From Bolinopsis microptera (Eukaryota; Ctenophora; Tentaculata; Lobata; Bolinopsidae): a stretch of DNA of 64,000 nucleotides. Made by a program: the position numbers and the translations under genes. Under the pieces are notes generated by a model, which saw only the letters and a program-made list of their open reading frames with translations, was not told the origin of the DNA and searched no databases. Where the stretch lies: assembly GCF_026151205.1 (NCBI RefSeq), contig NC_087081.1, positions 11,471,113-11,535,112 on the forward strand, given 5' to 3'. Below, in pieces: positions 25,501 to 37,700 of this stretch. How positions within the stretch are numbered: position 1 is the first letter of the stretch; each line of letters begins with the position of its first letter.

Positions 25501-28500
25501 GCCAAATTTTCAATTAAGGCTTAATGAATGAAGTATGTTAGGATTTGTGCAAGCCTTTAAATTTTGCCATATGTGGCACTCCGAATATAATAATAATAAG
25601 TTTATAATAATAGAATTGTTAATTGTGAAAATTAACTTGATAGTAAGGGGAAAAGTGGCATTCCGTTGGATTTGAATGTTCACAAGGATTTCTCAACGGA
25701 ATATGGTAGTTAAGACCCCTACGAACATAATTAGACTTGTTGCCAATTTTGTATCTCAACAGAAACACCACTTTTACCACTTTTTACCACCTTTGTACCA
25801 CCTGTCTGGTTTGCCAAATATCTTTAGTTGTGAACGTCGTAAAAGGCTGCAAATTAACCTAGAATGTTTATCTTATCAAGGAGTAAAACTTTTGTGTGAA
25901 AAATTTTTACATTGGACAATCAGCTAATTGGATAATTACCAATTAGTTAATCACCAAAAAAAGTGAAAATTTTTTATTGGCTCAAAATGATTGAAATCGT
26001 TTGAAACACGGAGAAATGTAGTTTTTAGAAAAACTTCAAAAATTTTTCACTTAAAAATTTTTCACTTAAAAATTTTTTTCGAGACTTGGAAAAAAGTTTG
26101 AAAATTTAAAAATATTTTTTTCCGCCAAAAGTGATCGAATTGCATGAAACGTGGATAAAAATGCTTTGCAGAAAAACTTCGAAGATTTTGAGATAGGGGA
26201 ATACTAAAATCATCAATATTTGAAGTTGGAGTTCAGTAAATCTCGACATATTTTAGTAATTAGGAATAGCTTAGCGGAAAGGGCTGAACCTGAAAAAGGT
26301 TAACCACACAATATTAGAGTTTCATAACTAATTACAATACAGCTTTATCAAATTCCACATAAAGAAACAGCACAAAAGGACCATTTAAGATCGAACCGAT
26401 TTTACCTGCTGTACTATCATTTTATTGATTTCAATGATCAAAACCTCTGTACCGTCAATCTTGCCAATCTATACCGGGTATCTGAATGTACCGGACCTCT
26501 TATTTACCTCTATAATTAGACCCAGTTGTGCAAGAAATGCGATTTCTCACAGGGGTTTCTTTTAACTGTGCACTTTTTGTCACTCTCGCAACTCGCAAGA
26601 GGCCCGGTATTATAGGGGGGTATAGGAAGCGAGTGTAAATATACCTTCCATCATCCACTGTGGCTTTTTTGTATTGTGAATGCGCATGCCGCTTCGTTTG
26701 CTATGCCAGATACCTCGAATAACCCCCATATGTCATTGCCAGGGTCGGGATAGAGCTGGAGATAGCATTGAAAAGTTGCTAGAAATAGCTAGATTTAGAG
26801 TAAACTGGTGGTAGCTGGGTGGTGCTAGCATGGATGTAGCAGAACGTAGCTACACGGGGTTTCATTGGAGTTGGTTATTTTAATGGCCAAAGAGTGCCGG
26901 AACTAAAGTTACTTAAGATTGCAGTTGAGGGGCAGTGTAAACCACGGTGTAGTCAGGGACACAGAGCTACAGTGCAGGAGTACTGCAAGTGCAAAAGAAC
27001 AGTGCAAGTGATACAGTATGCAACAGTAAAACGCCGAAGAAGGAGATAAGATTGTGGCTGCAGAGGAGGAGAGGAGCTGGAACCTGATTTTGTTTGGGTT
27101 GAAAGAAGAGTAGGAAGAAGAGTTTCCTGCTCTGGTAACTGCATTTTTGGAAGAGGTGGGGTGAGAACTTATTTTCAAGCGACAAGGGTGGGCTGGAAGC
27201 AACCAGGTACAGCTATCCGACCTATTAAGATCACCGTCCTGAGCTTAACAGCCTTTCATCAGAATCTGATGAAAACAGAGAGACTGACCCACCCTTTTTA
27301 GATTGATTGATCAAAGTGAGTCTCTTTAGCCCTCTTCTTCTTTAGAGCTTTAGGTTAGTGATCAAACTCTTCGCTACTCGCTCTTCACTGGATCTATCAG
27401 GACACAGTGGATGATGGAAGGTATATTTACACTCGCTTCCTATACCCCCCTATAATACCGGGCCTCTTGCGAGTTGCGAGAGTGACAAAAAGTGCACAGT
27501 TAAAAGAAACCCCTGTGAGAAATCGCATTTCTTGCACAACTGGGTCTAATTATAGAGGTAAATAAGAGGTCCGGTACATTCAGATACCCGGTATAGATTG
27601 GCAAGATTGACGGTACAGAGGTTTTGATCATTGAAATCAATAAAATGATAGTACAGCAGGTAAAATCGGTTCGATCTTAAATGGTCCTTTTGTGCTGTTT
27701 CTTTATGTGGAATTTGATAAAGCTGTATTGTAATTAGTTATGAAACTCTAATATTGTGTGGTTAACCTTTTTCAGGTTCAGCCCTTTCCGCTAAGCTATT
27801 CCTAATTACTAAAATATGTCGAGATTTACTGAACTCCAACTTCAAATATTGATGATTTTAGTATTCCCCTATCTCAAAATCTTCGAAGTTTTTCTGCAAA
27901 GCATTTTTATCCACGTTTCATGCAATTCGATCACTTTTGGCGGAAAAAAATATTTTTAAATTTTCAAACTTTTTTCCAAGTCTCGAAAAAAATTTTTAAG
28001 TGAAAAATTTTTAAGTGAAAAATTTTTGAAGTTTTTCTAAAAACTACATTTCTCCGTGTTTCAAACGATTTCAATCATTTTGAGCCAATAAAAAATTTTC
28101 ACTTTTTTTGGTGATTAACTAATTGGTAATTATCCAATTAGCTGATTGTCCAATGTAAAAATTTTTCACACAAAAGTTTTACTCCTTGATAAGATAAACA
28201 TTCTAGGTTAATTTGCAGCCTTTTACGACGTTCACAACTAAAGATATTTGGCAAACCAGACAGGTGGTACAAAGGTGGTAAAAAGTGGTAAAAGTGGTGT
28301 TTCTGTTGAGATACAAAATTGGCAACAAGTCTAATTATGTTCGTAGGGGTCCTAACTACCATATTCCGTTGAGAAATCCTTGTGAACATTCAAATCCAAC
28401 GGAACCCTTAAATCGACCACTTTTCCCCTTACTATGAAACAAAATATCGAAGTTCTAAAAGCGCACACGCGGACAATAATCTGATATGTAAAATACTTTT

Positions 28501-31239
28501 AAATTTCGTCCGTTACCAATGACAACGACGCGCGGCGCGTTGTCACGACGTAAATTTGACGTCATGAACAGACTAAGTTTGGTAAATTAAAATCCATTAA
28601 TTTCAGAGACCTTCAGCTGGCCGAACATCGGTGGAATGGGTACACATCATACGATAACAGTACTATTGTGGACATATTCGTGGGTTTACTCAAAAGCACT
28701 CTGACCTGCAGTGTCTGTGATCACAAATCTGTCACTTTCGACCCATTTTGGGACCTTTCGCTGCCTCTGCCCCGGTCCAAGAGTTCTGGGCTTAACCTAC
28801 TGTCTTGTTTTGCAGAATTTACACAGGTATGTATTGTTGCGCCTAGTCCACAAGATTTATCGCTGTTTTTATTGCATGTTTCAGTATAAGTATTGGGGGG
28901 GAGTATTACCACAAATTGTATATGAAATTTGTATCATGAACCGTCTCATTCTTGACTACCTTACTCGGGAATATTATAGCGGGTTAATTTATGACTGGGA
29001 AAATTAATGACCGGGAAAAATATGGCGGACTTTCCCAAAACCCGCCAAATTATCCCGGTCATGTATTTACCGGTGGCCGACCTTTCAAGTTTTTTTTCAG
29101 AGGTCAACAAATTTTCAACCGAAATTTCTGTTTTTGTTACTTGTTAAAGAAGTTATTTCAATTTACAGTTATTGATATTACTCAGAAATAGAAAAAAAGA
29201 CACGTCTATTTAAAGGAAAATAAATCTAAGCAATAATAAGTCAAAACTCATTAAAGCTTATTCTCATTCTCATTATCGCTAATGTCCCCGCCATTATCAT
29301 TATTGATATCCTCCTGAGCTGCTGACCGTCAAATTCGAAGTTGTATTGTTGTCTTAACAAGACTTTCATACCACCGCTTGGTTTTGGGGAACGTCTTGGC
29401 TTTGCATCTTCAACTGCTCCAGTAATCAATCCACCGTGGACCATGAAATAGTGGCACAGTTTACTCACTTCTAGCGGGATGTGGCTAAAAGTTACTTTAA
29501 CGGGAAAAACTCCCTCTTTCTTTAGTCTACACACTGCACACGAGAAGCGATCAATCTTTAGAGACATTATTATTATAGTATATATTATATATTATTATTA
29601 TTTTCGTTTTCTTCTATAACATATAAATTGTTTTCTTCTCTACAATTCACTGATTCATGGGCAAGAGAAGTGAGAATCACGGTCCACCCTGAAATCTGAT
29701 TTCTATAACCAAATTGTGATTTTTATAACGAAATTATGGTAGCAACCGCCAATAAAGTTACAGCCCTCCATCCACTGCTTCAAAAGTCTTCTCTAGCACA
29801 TATGAGACTTCAGGTAAAATATGATGATCACCACCCCCTTGGAACCCCATAATCTGAGTCGGCGGGTTTTTTTATGACTGGTAAAATTTTTGACCGGGAA
29901 AAATATGGCAGAATCTTCCAAAACCCACCACTTTATCCCGGTTATAATATTCCCGAGTAAGGTAAACATAAATTTCTGATGGTAAAATATAAATTTATCA
30001 GGAGGAAATTCTAGACGGAGACGAGAAGCCGACGTGCGAAAACTGCAAAAAGAGGCAGAAATGCACCAAACAGTTTTCAATAGAAAGGTATCATATTTTG
30101 TATCATATTGTTGACTATCCCACAATTTTGTCTCATTTTAAAATCGCAAATCAAGTCGATCCAAAATATTCAGATGTTGAGTTTCATGAATATAACTTTC
30201 CGTGGAATTTATGACGTACGATTTTCCAGGTTTCCGCCAATATTAGTGTTGCATCTCAAGCGCTTCTCCGAGGTTCGGTACAGAACAAAGCTGTCTACAA
30301 AAGTGGACTTCCCAATAGAAAACCTCGATCTGTCCGACTTGTCGTCCCATTCACATTGTACGTGATTTTTACAAGATATCTTAACATTGATATTAGAGAA
30401 TTATTCAAACCGGAAATCTTACTTGCCAACTCTATTGTTAAAACCTTTCCCGCCATAATAATATATATTAATTCCGTTATAAACTATTCATTTTACTTGA
30501 ATGGTGCACAACACGTATACAGAGTACACTATGCGGTTTTCTGACTAATGTGCTGAAAGAAATTATGAATTATTTTATCCAAATTTATTTCTAGGCTCAA
30601 GAACTATCCCTGAAAACCATTAAAACCAATCCTCGGCCACAGAAACCTCTTTTTGAGTCCCCTAAGATGGCGAAGTTGGTAAAAATGTGACAAAAGTGCT
30701 TAAAACCATTTGATTTTTGAGTGGCCGCTATACCAATTTTGTCAGAAAACGGCTTATTTACTGTTTACACAATAACACAGTAACTTTATCCGCAGCTTGC
30801 ACCCCAAAATACGATCTGGTTGGAGTGTCTAATCACAGTGGGAACACCTTTAGTGGGCATTATATCGCGTACTGCAAAGTTGGCAGTCGGTGGCACCGGT
30901 TCAGTGATTCATCGTGAGTACACATTTGTTTATTAAATAATTTATAAACTTATCTGTTATTGTTTTTATTTAAATTGATGATTTGTTGATACGTAATCTC
31001 TCCATAATTTGACATACTGTGGCTCAGTGGCTGTTGTGACTAGGTTTTGCCGGACATAACTGATTACTAACGCTAATTTCGTTGGTTATGCTAATTTTAA
31101 CTTGAAATGTTACTGACCTGCAACTTTTACAAAATCAACCAATGTTTTCCTTTTTTGCAGGGTGTCAAGTATATCGAGATCAGACATCGTCTCCTCGGAA
31201 GCGTATGTTCTTTTCTACGAAAGACAACGACCAAGCTAG
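22587..31239 (+). CDS. USP2: Ubiquitin-specific protease, USP2/USP21-like catalytic domain
   Basis: Eight exons: 22587-22749, 23351-23459, 25307-25417, 28607-28826, 30002-30087, 30230-30357, 30796-30913 and 31161-31239 (stop TAG), 337 residues, phases consistent throughout. This is a C19-family cysteine protease that removes ubiquitin from proteins. The Cys box is [19 protein letters not shown] (Cys14 of the core). [16 protein letters not shown] follows. The zinc-ribbon cysteines are CSVC (162/165) and CENC (213/216), the latter after the USP2-typical LDGDEKPTC. Then come [11 protein letters not shown], the His box [15 protein letters not shown] (His294), and RFSDSS near the end. The core length and these landmarks fit USP2/USP21 best, and the domain ends the protein as in USP2. 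The residue after Phe in RFSDSS is Ser; in human USP2 that catalytic position is Asn, as I recall. AATAAA lies at 31308. Two introns carry large transposon insertions (25640-28435 and 28957-29964). The symbol is given at family level. Confidence 0.93.
23677..23755. repeat. Minisatellite, 20-bp unit, four copies
   Basis: Four copies of cacaataccactcattccgg with an aca/act variant, in the USP intron 23460-25306. The remainder of that intron shows nothing recognisable. Confidence 0.9.
25640..28435. mobile_element. 2.8-kb foldback element with 1-kb near-identical arms
   Basis: The left arm (25640-26662) and right arm (27403-28435) are reverse complements over about 1 kb with very few differences, mainly a 10-bp insertion near the right end. 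The outer ends read ATAGTAAGGGGAAAAGTGG and its complement. TA occurs at both borders and may be the target duplication, but this is ambiguous. The 740-bp centre (26663-27402) is unique, with no convincing reading frame. Each arm contains an 83-codon open frame (25676-25927 + and 28138-28389 -) that I do not recognise. The element splits the USP intron 25418-28606. High arm identity indicates a recent insertion or ongoing gene conversion. Confidence 0.85.
28957..29964. mobile_element. 1-kb element with 22-bp perfect terminal inverted repeats
   Basis: The 22-bp sequence starting TACCTTACTCGGGAATATTA at 28957 is exactly inverted at 29943-29964. If TA is the duplicated target, the ends begin CCTTACTCGGG. 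Inside are further related blocks in both orientations (gaccgggaaaaatatggc; aaaacccgccaaattatccc), so the subterminal regions also fold. A 108-codon minus-strand open frame (29241-29567) has a CAVC motif and [10 protein letters not shown] do not recognise it, and it may be a remnant of a transposon protein. The insertion lies in the USP intron 28827-30001. Confidence 0.7.
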
Positions 31240-31307
31240 ATGTCGAGAGCTGAACTTTACAATAATGTTCGTCACGTTACATTTAGTCAGAGATTTATAC
31301 ACCACAG

Positions 31308-31313
31308 AATAAA
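31308..31313 (+). terminator. Polyadenylation signal of the USP gene
   Basis: AATAAA about 70 bp after the TAG stop at 31239. It is the first canonical signal downstream. Confidence 0.6.
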
Positions 31314-32798
31314 ATGCTCCTTCTTTTGGTCAAATCAAGCATTATTTCGGAAAATTGGACTTAGAAATCTGGGTGAAGACTGTCCCCTTTGAGATTTTCG
31401 AGATTTTCATTTTGTATGTACCACGTTGGAAGTCTTGATTGGAAGAGCTTGGATCCAGATACAGTGTTATTCCCATAGAACGGGTTAGGTTATTGTAATA
31501 ATGTCTGCAAGCACTAAGAGAACTTCTTATAATTTTAAATCAGATAGCTAATTATTATGAGTGACAGATTTTGGAGATTGAATCATTATGAAAATCTAGG
31601 AATAGTTTGATTTGATGACTATTATAAGTTTTGCGATCTTGTATGAAAAGTAAAAGTTTCATTGAATTAATAACTGAATTCAAGGTTCAGTGTGTTGTAT
31701 TGTAGAAAATATAAAATATTTCTAGATTAAGAGTTCTATATTTTTTTAGGAATACGTTGTAAGTGATCGACATTTTTTGGTAAAATCTTGTATAAGAAGT
31801 AATAAGTTTTGATTTCTATGTGATTCGCAAATGCAAGATTCTTTCGATGGCGGCTGTATGTCGTATGAGTATAATCGTGAACAAGGCTGAGCTTCAAAAT
31901 TACATTGCAGAACATTTAAACTAGACTCAGCTTTCAGAATTATGATGCAGAACATTTAAATTCAATTTTTTGAGATCCTGGACTGAAACTACATCGTGGA
32001 GTTTCTATATGCCGTCCTCGGTCCTCCAAATTATGCAACCTAATATTCAAGCTGCTGTAAAAATTTCATACGGTAATGACGTTATTTTATACTTGACAGT
32101 AGACAGCCAGCCCCCGACGGCAACCGCCCGTTTATACGAGGTTTATGGTTGTGAGGCTACATCTGATGCGGTCAAGAGCATTTTTGTAAAATACATACTA
32201 GCTGACTTACATCGTCCATGTCTTTATCTATTGGTTTTGAGGATATGAACGCGTATTTTTGTGAAGAATGTAAGAATGTAGGACGAGGTTTGCCAATTTT
32301 ATGGCGATTTTATCTTTTCCGACAAAACATGAAGGAGAGGAGTTTTATTTTTAAATATTGTTCCTAAAACCTTAAACTGCCGTACACTTGACATTGTTGC
32401 CAATTTTGGATCAACGTCAACATTGGCGATTGGACCATTGTCAGTTATATTATAATATTGGTGATTACCACGTCGCGGGTTAGTAAATATGGTAGTATAC
32501 TACGCGTAGTCGTATAACTACTTGAGTACTTCACGCGTAGACCCATTAGACATAGACATAGTTAGATGAAATGTACGTTCACTTAGTCTTAACCTAGGGG
32601 GTGCACGATTAAAATAAATTTGCTCGGATTTTCAAAATTTTTGTGCCATTGTTTTCTAGAACAGTACCAAATTTGTCATACCTTTTTGGAATGATCAGTG
32701 AGTTTCGCCTAGGTGCCATATTTGATGGTGCGCGGCTTTAGCAAGCAAAATTAGGTGTAAAAGTCGCGTAATTTGACGAAATTCGTTGATTTTTTGTC
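31314..32798. other. Spacer after USP, nothing recognised
   Basis: AT-rich sequence. A 92-codon open frame (31970-32248) has no splice signals or family resemblance that I can support. Confidence 0.4.
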
Positions 32799-32835
32799 GT
32801 ATCACGTTGCGACCCCCACGGTCGTTTCACCCTTT

Positions 32836-34002
32836 ATCGTCCTGACGATACAGGGGGAGCCGGGCACTTCGTGCGCGGCGGGTCATACAACGTATGACAA
32901 TAAATTCGTTGATAACTACAAATTCTGACCATCGAAATTGCTCAAACTAATTTAGGTTTAGTAAAACATAAGTGTTTACGTAATGCGTAAGCTGTCCAAA
33001 TTTCAACAAAATTGTTAAATGGGAAGTATTATAACTTTTTGATTATTTCCGAAATAAAGTGCTGGCCGAAATTTACCTGAGGACCCCAGGCTATTATGTT
33101 CATAAACATAGCCTGGCGTAATTGAACCCTATAATACGCGCAAATAGGCGCGTTTATGCGATTTTACAATCAAATAATCAGATTTTACAATCTAACTGAG
33201 CGCGCGGCTCTTGTAGCGCAAACGTCACTCCTTCTTTCTTATTGGTAGTTGGCGTGCACGCGATCTGTTGCGCGGCTGTAATTGGTTCTGACCGATCACC
33301 CAGAAAACCTTACCGGCTGCTGGGCTTGCTAGAGGTTATAGATTCTCAACAGCACGTTTGGCGTCGCGCGTCACGTCAAGTTTACCTTTCGCACGCTGCA
33401 TTGAGCCTAGTAGTCATGACAACGACATTTCTTTGCAAAGTTTAAAAGCTGTGATCTTTTATTTAGCCCAAAATCAAACTTTTCGGTTTAATTCAGAATC
33501 TACGTTGTCTCAAATTTGGCTCCTGGGGAGCTAACTTTAAATTTACGAGACGGAAATTTTGTTGAAAACCGGAAGGTTCTATCTATTTTACTTTTGGAGA
33601 TATACCCCAGCCGGTAGGGTTTCCTGGGCACGTGAATGCGAGTCACGTGCGCTCTAACATCCAATGAGCATTCGCACTTTTTTCCAAGGCGATGGAGGTC
33701 GTAATTCACTCATATCAGCCCGAATAAAGATTCGACGGAATGACAGGCTGAGCGTTGCTCTAACCAGAGCCCTCTCGCTTGCAGTAGCGCGCGACCGCCG
33801 TAGGCGGCAAAAGATCCTACTTGTGAAACAAGCGCGTCACGCAGTACGCGTAGGCACATGGCTATGTGAAGGCTGAGCGCCGCCCAGTAAGCCGAAATAC
33901 GAGCTAAAAAACACGCTCCTACTAAATCGTTGTCATACGTTGTATGACCCGCCGCGCACAAAGTGCGCGGCTCCCCCTGTATCGTCCGCGTCAGGACGAT
34001 AG
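32836..34002. mobile_element. Inverted-repeat element with GC-rich end hairpins, long version
   Basis: The left end (atcgtcctgacgatacaggg, 32836) is matched by the inverted right end (ctgtatcgtccgcgtcagga, ending near 34002). Just inside are two small hairpins: a GCCGCGCAC/GTGCGCGGC stem and a GTCATACA/TGTATGAC-type stem. The interior carries the hairpin-like block ggaccccaggctattatgtt (about 33082) and the ggaatgacaggctgagcg block, both of which recur near 37.1 and 37.6 kb. No coding capacity is seen. Confidence 0.65.
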
Positions 34003-34347
34003 TCTACAGACGTAGACGTCACTAGTTCTTATATTGTTAAGATACACCATACTTCACTAGTATTTATATTGTTACGATACACCAGACTTTAGTAGCTCTA
34101 ACGTTGTTCACTGTTCAGATACACCAGAATTGAGAATAGCTCTAATATTATAGATATACTAGGAATAATAGAGGGGGACAAAAGTGCCGTAACGCCGTTA
34201 CACACGTGTTCAATATTTTGAGACCTGTAATTTTGCAGATGGCATTATGTAACTATTCATTCGATAAGTCCGTCGTCAACATTCGAAAATTCGAATATTT
34301 CAGACAATATTAAATCCCAATAATGTTTTATAATGATTTATTTTTCA

Positions 34348-35345
34348 GAAACTCAGCAACCGCGGCCGGAATTGAAATGCCGAAATCATTTGAAAATTCT
34401 CGTCGATATGGTCGGACCATGCGTTTGAAAATCTATGGAGATTGGAGGTCGCTCTGATTTAGTTATTGAAAAGGAAATGTAAAACCAAGGTATGTGATAT
34501 ATGTTGCAAGTGACCCATGCAACAACCATGTGGTCAAGTATTCATTTCTAACCTCCGGTTTGTGCTACCAAGCATTGATTTAGTCGATATTGGTCGCTCT
34601 GCATGTCCTTTAAAGTTACTTTTCAAATACATCTTAATGTTGGATTTTTATTAAGCTATTAATATAAAAGAAATCCTTTTGGGTATGCTTAAACAATTCT
34701 TTACGTATCATCTAATGTGGCTTAATATATTTCAGGAGACTGAAGAAATCCAAAGATAGAGCCAATAAAGACAGTCAGAGGACCAATTTTATGAACCTTA
34801 ACAGAAAAAGGCCGAGCTGGATGAACAGACGTTAGCTTTGGATCAACACAAGATTAGACAGAAGGTTACTGAGAAACACGACCCTTGTAACGCAGCCATC
34901 TGGTCGTTACCTTGGATTTGCAGCCACGGAGAATGGAACCGGTAAGTTTTTCATCAACATTAAAGTCAATTAAATCAAAATAATCTGTAAAATTGCTCGT
35001 AAAAATTCTACTTAACTCTAAAAAACTATTTCAAATGTTTGCTCAGTTTTCCACTTTCAGCTGCTGCCACCTTGAACGCATTGTAAGGAGGTGGGGATCG
35101 ACACACCGCCAATTAGATCTTGTGACATCACCGGTCACAATGGGATTATAGCCCTCTTGGAGAAGAATCTTGGACGGGAATTGCAAAGATGTATTTGCTG
35201 CCTTCACAGCATAGAACTGCCATTCAGACACTTATTCATTGCATTTGATGGAGAGACTTCTGGCCCCAACTCGTTTACCGACGTTATCGGAAATCTTCTC
35301 AGGACAATTACCGTTCAGTCAACGCAGCATTTCTGTCTTCTCTAG
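34348..35345 (+). pseudogene. Decayed transposon-associated coding remnant
   Basis: Exon-like pieces with acceptor and donor signals occur at about 34348-34489, 34735-34940 and 35061-35345. The middle piece reads RLKKSKDRANKDSQRTNF, then needs a frame change to continue as KAELDEQTLALDQHKIRQ. The last piece has an open frame (from 35091) with CDITGHNG, LGRELQRCICCLH, ELPFRHLF and DGETSGPNSFTD. I associate this order of motifs with an uncharacterised, high-copy protein family found next to transposons in invertebrates; that is from memory and not verified. Frame breaks argue against function. It lies inside the 32-bp TIR pair, so it could be the remnant of that element's own gene. Confidence 0.4.
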
Positions 35346-35784
35346 GGACATATTATATTGTGAAAAAGCTGGGTTGAGATCTACGACTGTATATGTCAAG
35401 AGATGCTCCCAAACTTTAGGAAATTATTTAGTTATATTATCAATTTTTACTTACCGCTTCATTTGAATATCAAGTATAGAAGCTCAGTTGTTAATTGTTA
35501 ATGGTGTTAATTGTTTGAGGAAGTAACATTGGTCAGGAATCAGGTTAACTTTAAGGGTAAAGTTGACAGGGAATAATTCTTATTTTGCACACTCCCGTAA
35601 CATTCTAATTGCCATGTTAGCTGAAGATTGTTCTATTATTAGAAAATAGGCTACAGATGGTAGTTGGGTATATTTTAATTTGTCTCGGCAAAGCCTCCTT
35701 AAATTATTGATAGACTAAAAGGCGAACCTTTTGTAGTTTTTGCACATTTCACGGTGTGAAGATGTTTTTTACCACGGTAAATTC

Positions 35785-35905
35785 GGTGCACATACTCAAG
35801 TTCGACAAGTAGGTACAACTGTAGTTCGACAATCCCTAAGGTTGGACTTTGTCGAACGAAAGTGCTCTACCTGGACTCAAATTTTACAGGAGAACTTCGA
35901 CTATC
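35785..35905. repeat. Dispersed hairpin repeat rich in TTCGAC, copy 2
   Basis: Contains ctaaggttggactttgtcga followed by agtgctctacctggactcaa, parallel to the copy near 22.4 kb. The two share box order with about one change per ten bases, judged by eye. Confidence 0.7.
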
Positions 35906-36900
35906 AAACTTTAGTTTTGAAATCTCCGGTCTCCAACAACGATCTTTTATGAGCTTGAAATCTATTCGTATGTTTTTTTTTCCGCTTGTCTCATGCTGCC
36001 CAATGATGTTAGAATTGTAGATATAACGGAGAGATAAACGACTAATATAGGCGTGATAACTCTTACTTCGTTTTAAAGATCTAGATTGTAGACTATGCTG
36101 TATAAATATCTACCACATACCACCTTTTTATGTTATCACAAACGACAAGTAACAGAGTACCCGTCTAGAGATTTGGCTAATAGACCGGAAACAGTATGAT
36201 ATCAGTCTATTTTCCTGTTATCATGCCCTTTAATAGTTTTACCCGATATGGAACCAAATATTAACTTTGAAACTTCTTCAAAAACATGGTTCTTTGAAGC
36301 ACTGCATGACGTATGTAATATTGTTAGTTAATAGTTTATTATACAGATGAATTTAAGTTCTGTTACATATTATGTATTATTCTTAGGATACCAATAATAC
36401 AAATTTGAATTATGTGGTTAGTTTGGAAGCTCCATTCTGTAAATATTGTGACTAAAATTATGGCTTTTAACTGATTTAATAGTCTCAATACCAAGACTTA
36501 AGTATTTATACAGTAAACCCCAGGGTCCCCATGTAAGCAAATAAGAATAATTGATGCGCGCACGTTTCGAATCGTCCATTCCATGCCTTGTCAAGGTATT
36601 GAGCAGATGTTTGACCTTGATTATCAAATCTCAAGATGATAATTGAAGATGATAATTGATTGATTAAGAAAGTGCTACAAGTCAAAAAATTTAAAAAGCC
36701 AGAGCCCAGAGATAAGCTTTTTGTCAACATAGCGATCACACCCTCAAAAAAGTTAACACATAACATCAAATAGTCTGGAACTTTGTAAATGTGACTTTAC
36801 AGTACACGCAGTAATAATTTAGCACTGAGATTATCGCTTCGCGCACGCGAGTTCTTTTCGTACAGTTGCACCTGAGATTTCTCGTGCCATGCGGCTCGCA
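35906..36900. other. AT-rich spacer, nothing recognised
   Basis: No supported gene. Minus-strand open frames at 36418-36627 and 36506-36769 overlap each other and lack support. Confidence 0.4.
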
Positions 36901-36953
36901 AATTACTTGACACCCACTATAGTGAAACGACCGTGGGGGTCGCAACGTGATAC

Positions 36954-37490
36954 AACTAAATCGCTCGCCCAAATTTTAAGAAAATTCTTGTGAGAAGGCC
37001 CTTTAGGCATGAAAGTGATCTGGATCGGTGTATTTTTGGACGCTGATTCCGAATCACCCCCATGACGTAGGGTTAAAATGCTTCCCTGGACAGTTATGGG
37101 CAAAAAACCGTTTTGGTCACGTGACCGGCTGTTACCTGGGGACCTCAGGCTATTATGTTCATAAACATAGAATAGAGATTAGGCGGAATGACAGTGGACA
37201 GCAGACAGGCTGAGCGCGGCCCAGTAAGACAGGCTGGTAAAACGTGAATTCGATTATTTAGGGCTCGGGTTAGGGTTAGGGTTGTGGTTAAGATTATGGA
37301 TTGACGGATGTTACTCGTCTAAATTTCTTCGAAGTAGCCCAGATCATTAACAATGGTCAAGATTATGGATAGATTCGGGGTTATGGTAAGGGTTAGGGTT
37401 GGGATTAGAGTTTATGTAAAACCGTTTTGTAAGGCTGCAAAACCAAAAAAACCAAAGTCACGTGAAATTTTTGGGCGAGCGATTTAGTAA
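36954..37490. mobile_element. Inverted-repeat element with telomere-like interior
   Basis: actaaatcgctcgcccaaat near 36954 is inverted as atttttgggcgagcgattta near 37470. The interior has two patches of degenerate ggttaggg (about 37264 and 37385) and the block acctggggacctcaggctat. Coding capacity is absent. Confidence 0.5.
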
Positions 37491-37499
37491 GAGCCAAAA

Positions 37500-37700
37500 A
37501 AACAATTCAATGGTCAGCACGCGCATTTTATGGTCGATGGCGCACGGCCTACTTAACCATGTCATACTTATATGTGCATTGTGGGTCTGGTTAAATAACG
37601 CTGTAGCTTACCTGGGGACCCCAGGCTATTATGTTCATAAACATTTGGCGGAATGACAGGCTGAGCGCCGCCCAGTAACGATGTAGCCTGTACGGTACGC
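37500..37700. repeat. Repeat block ggaccccaggctattatgtt plus ggaatgacaggctgagcg
   Basis: The pair of blocks at about 37611-37680 repeats those near 37132-37230, and scattered halves occur at 33076-33120 and 33735-33890. All belong to the same family of nested elements. Confidence 0.6.

Larger units (their letters stand above)
32799..36953. mobile_element. Possible 4.15-kb DNA transposon with 32-bp inverted ends
   Basis: The 32-bp sequence beginning GTATCACGTTGCGACCCCCA at 32799-32830 is perfectly inverted at 36922-36953. A diverged relative lies at about 38240-38272 (cgacgatgggggtcacgacg). Between the ends are a smaller inverted-repeat element (32836-34002) and a decayed coding remnant (34348-35345). 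This may be one transposon later invaded by others, or two independent ends of an abundant family. No intact transposase is visible. Confidence 0.45.

Noticed and set aside
31970..32248. 92-codon open frame after the USP gene
   Set aside because: No homology recognised and no neighbouring exons. Its length is plausible by chance in this spacer.
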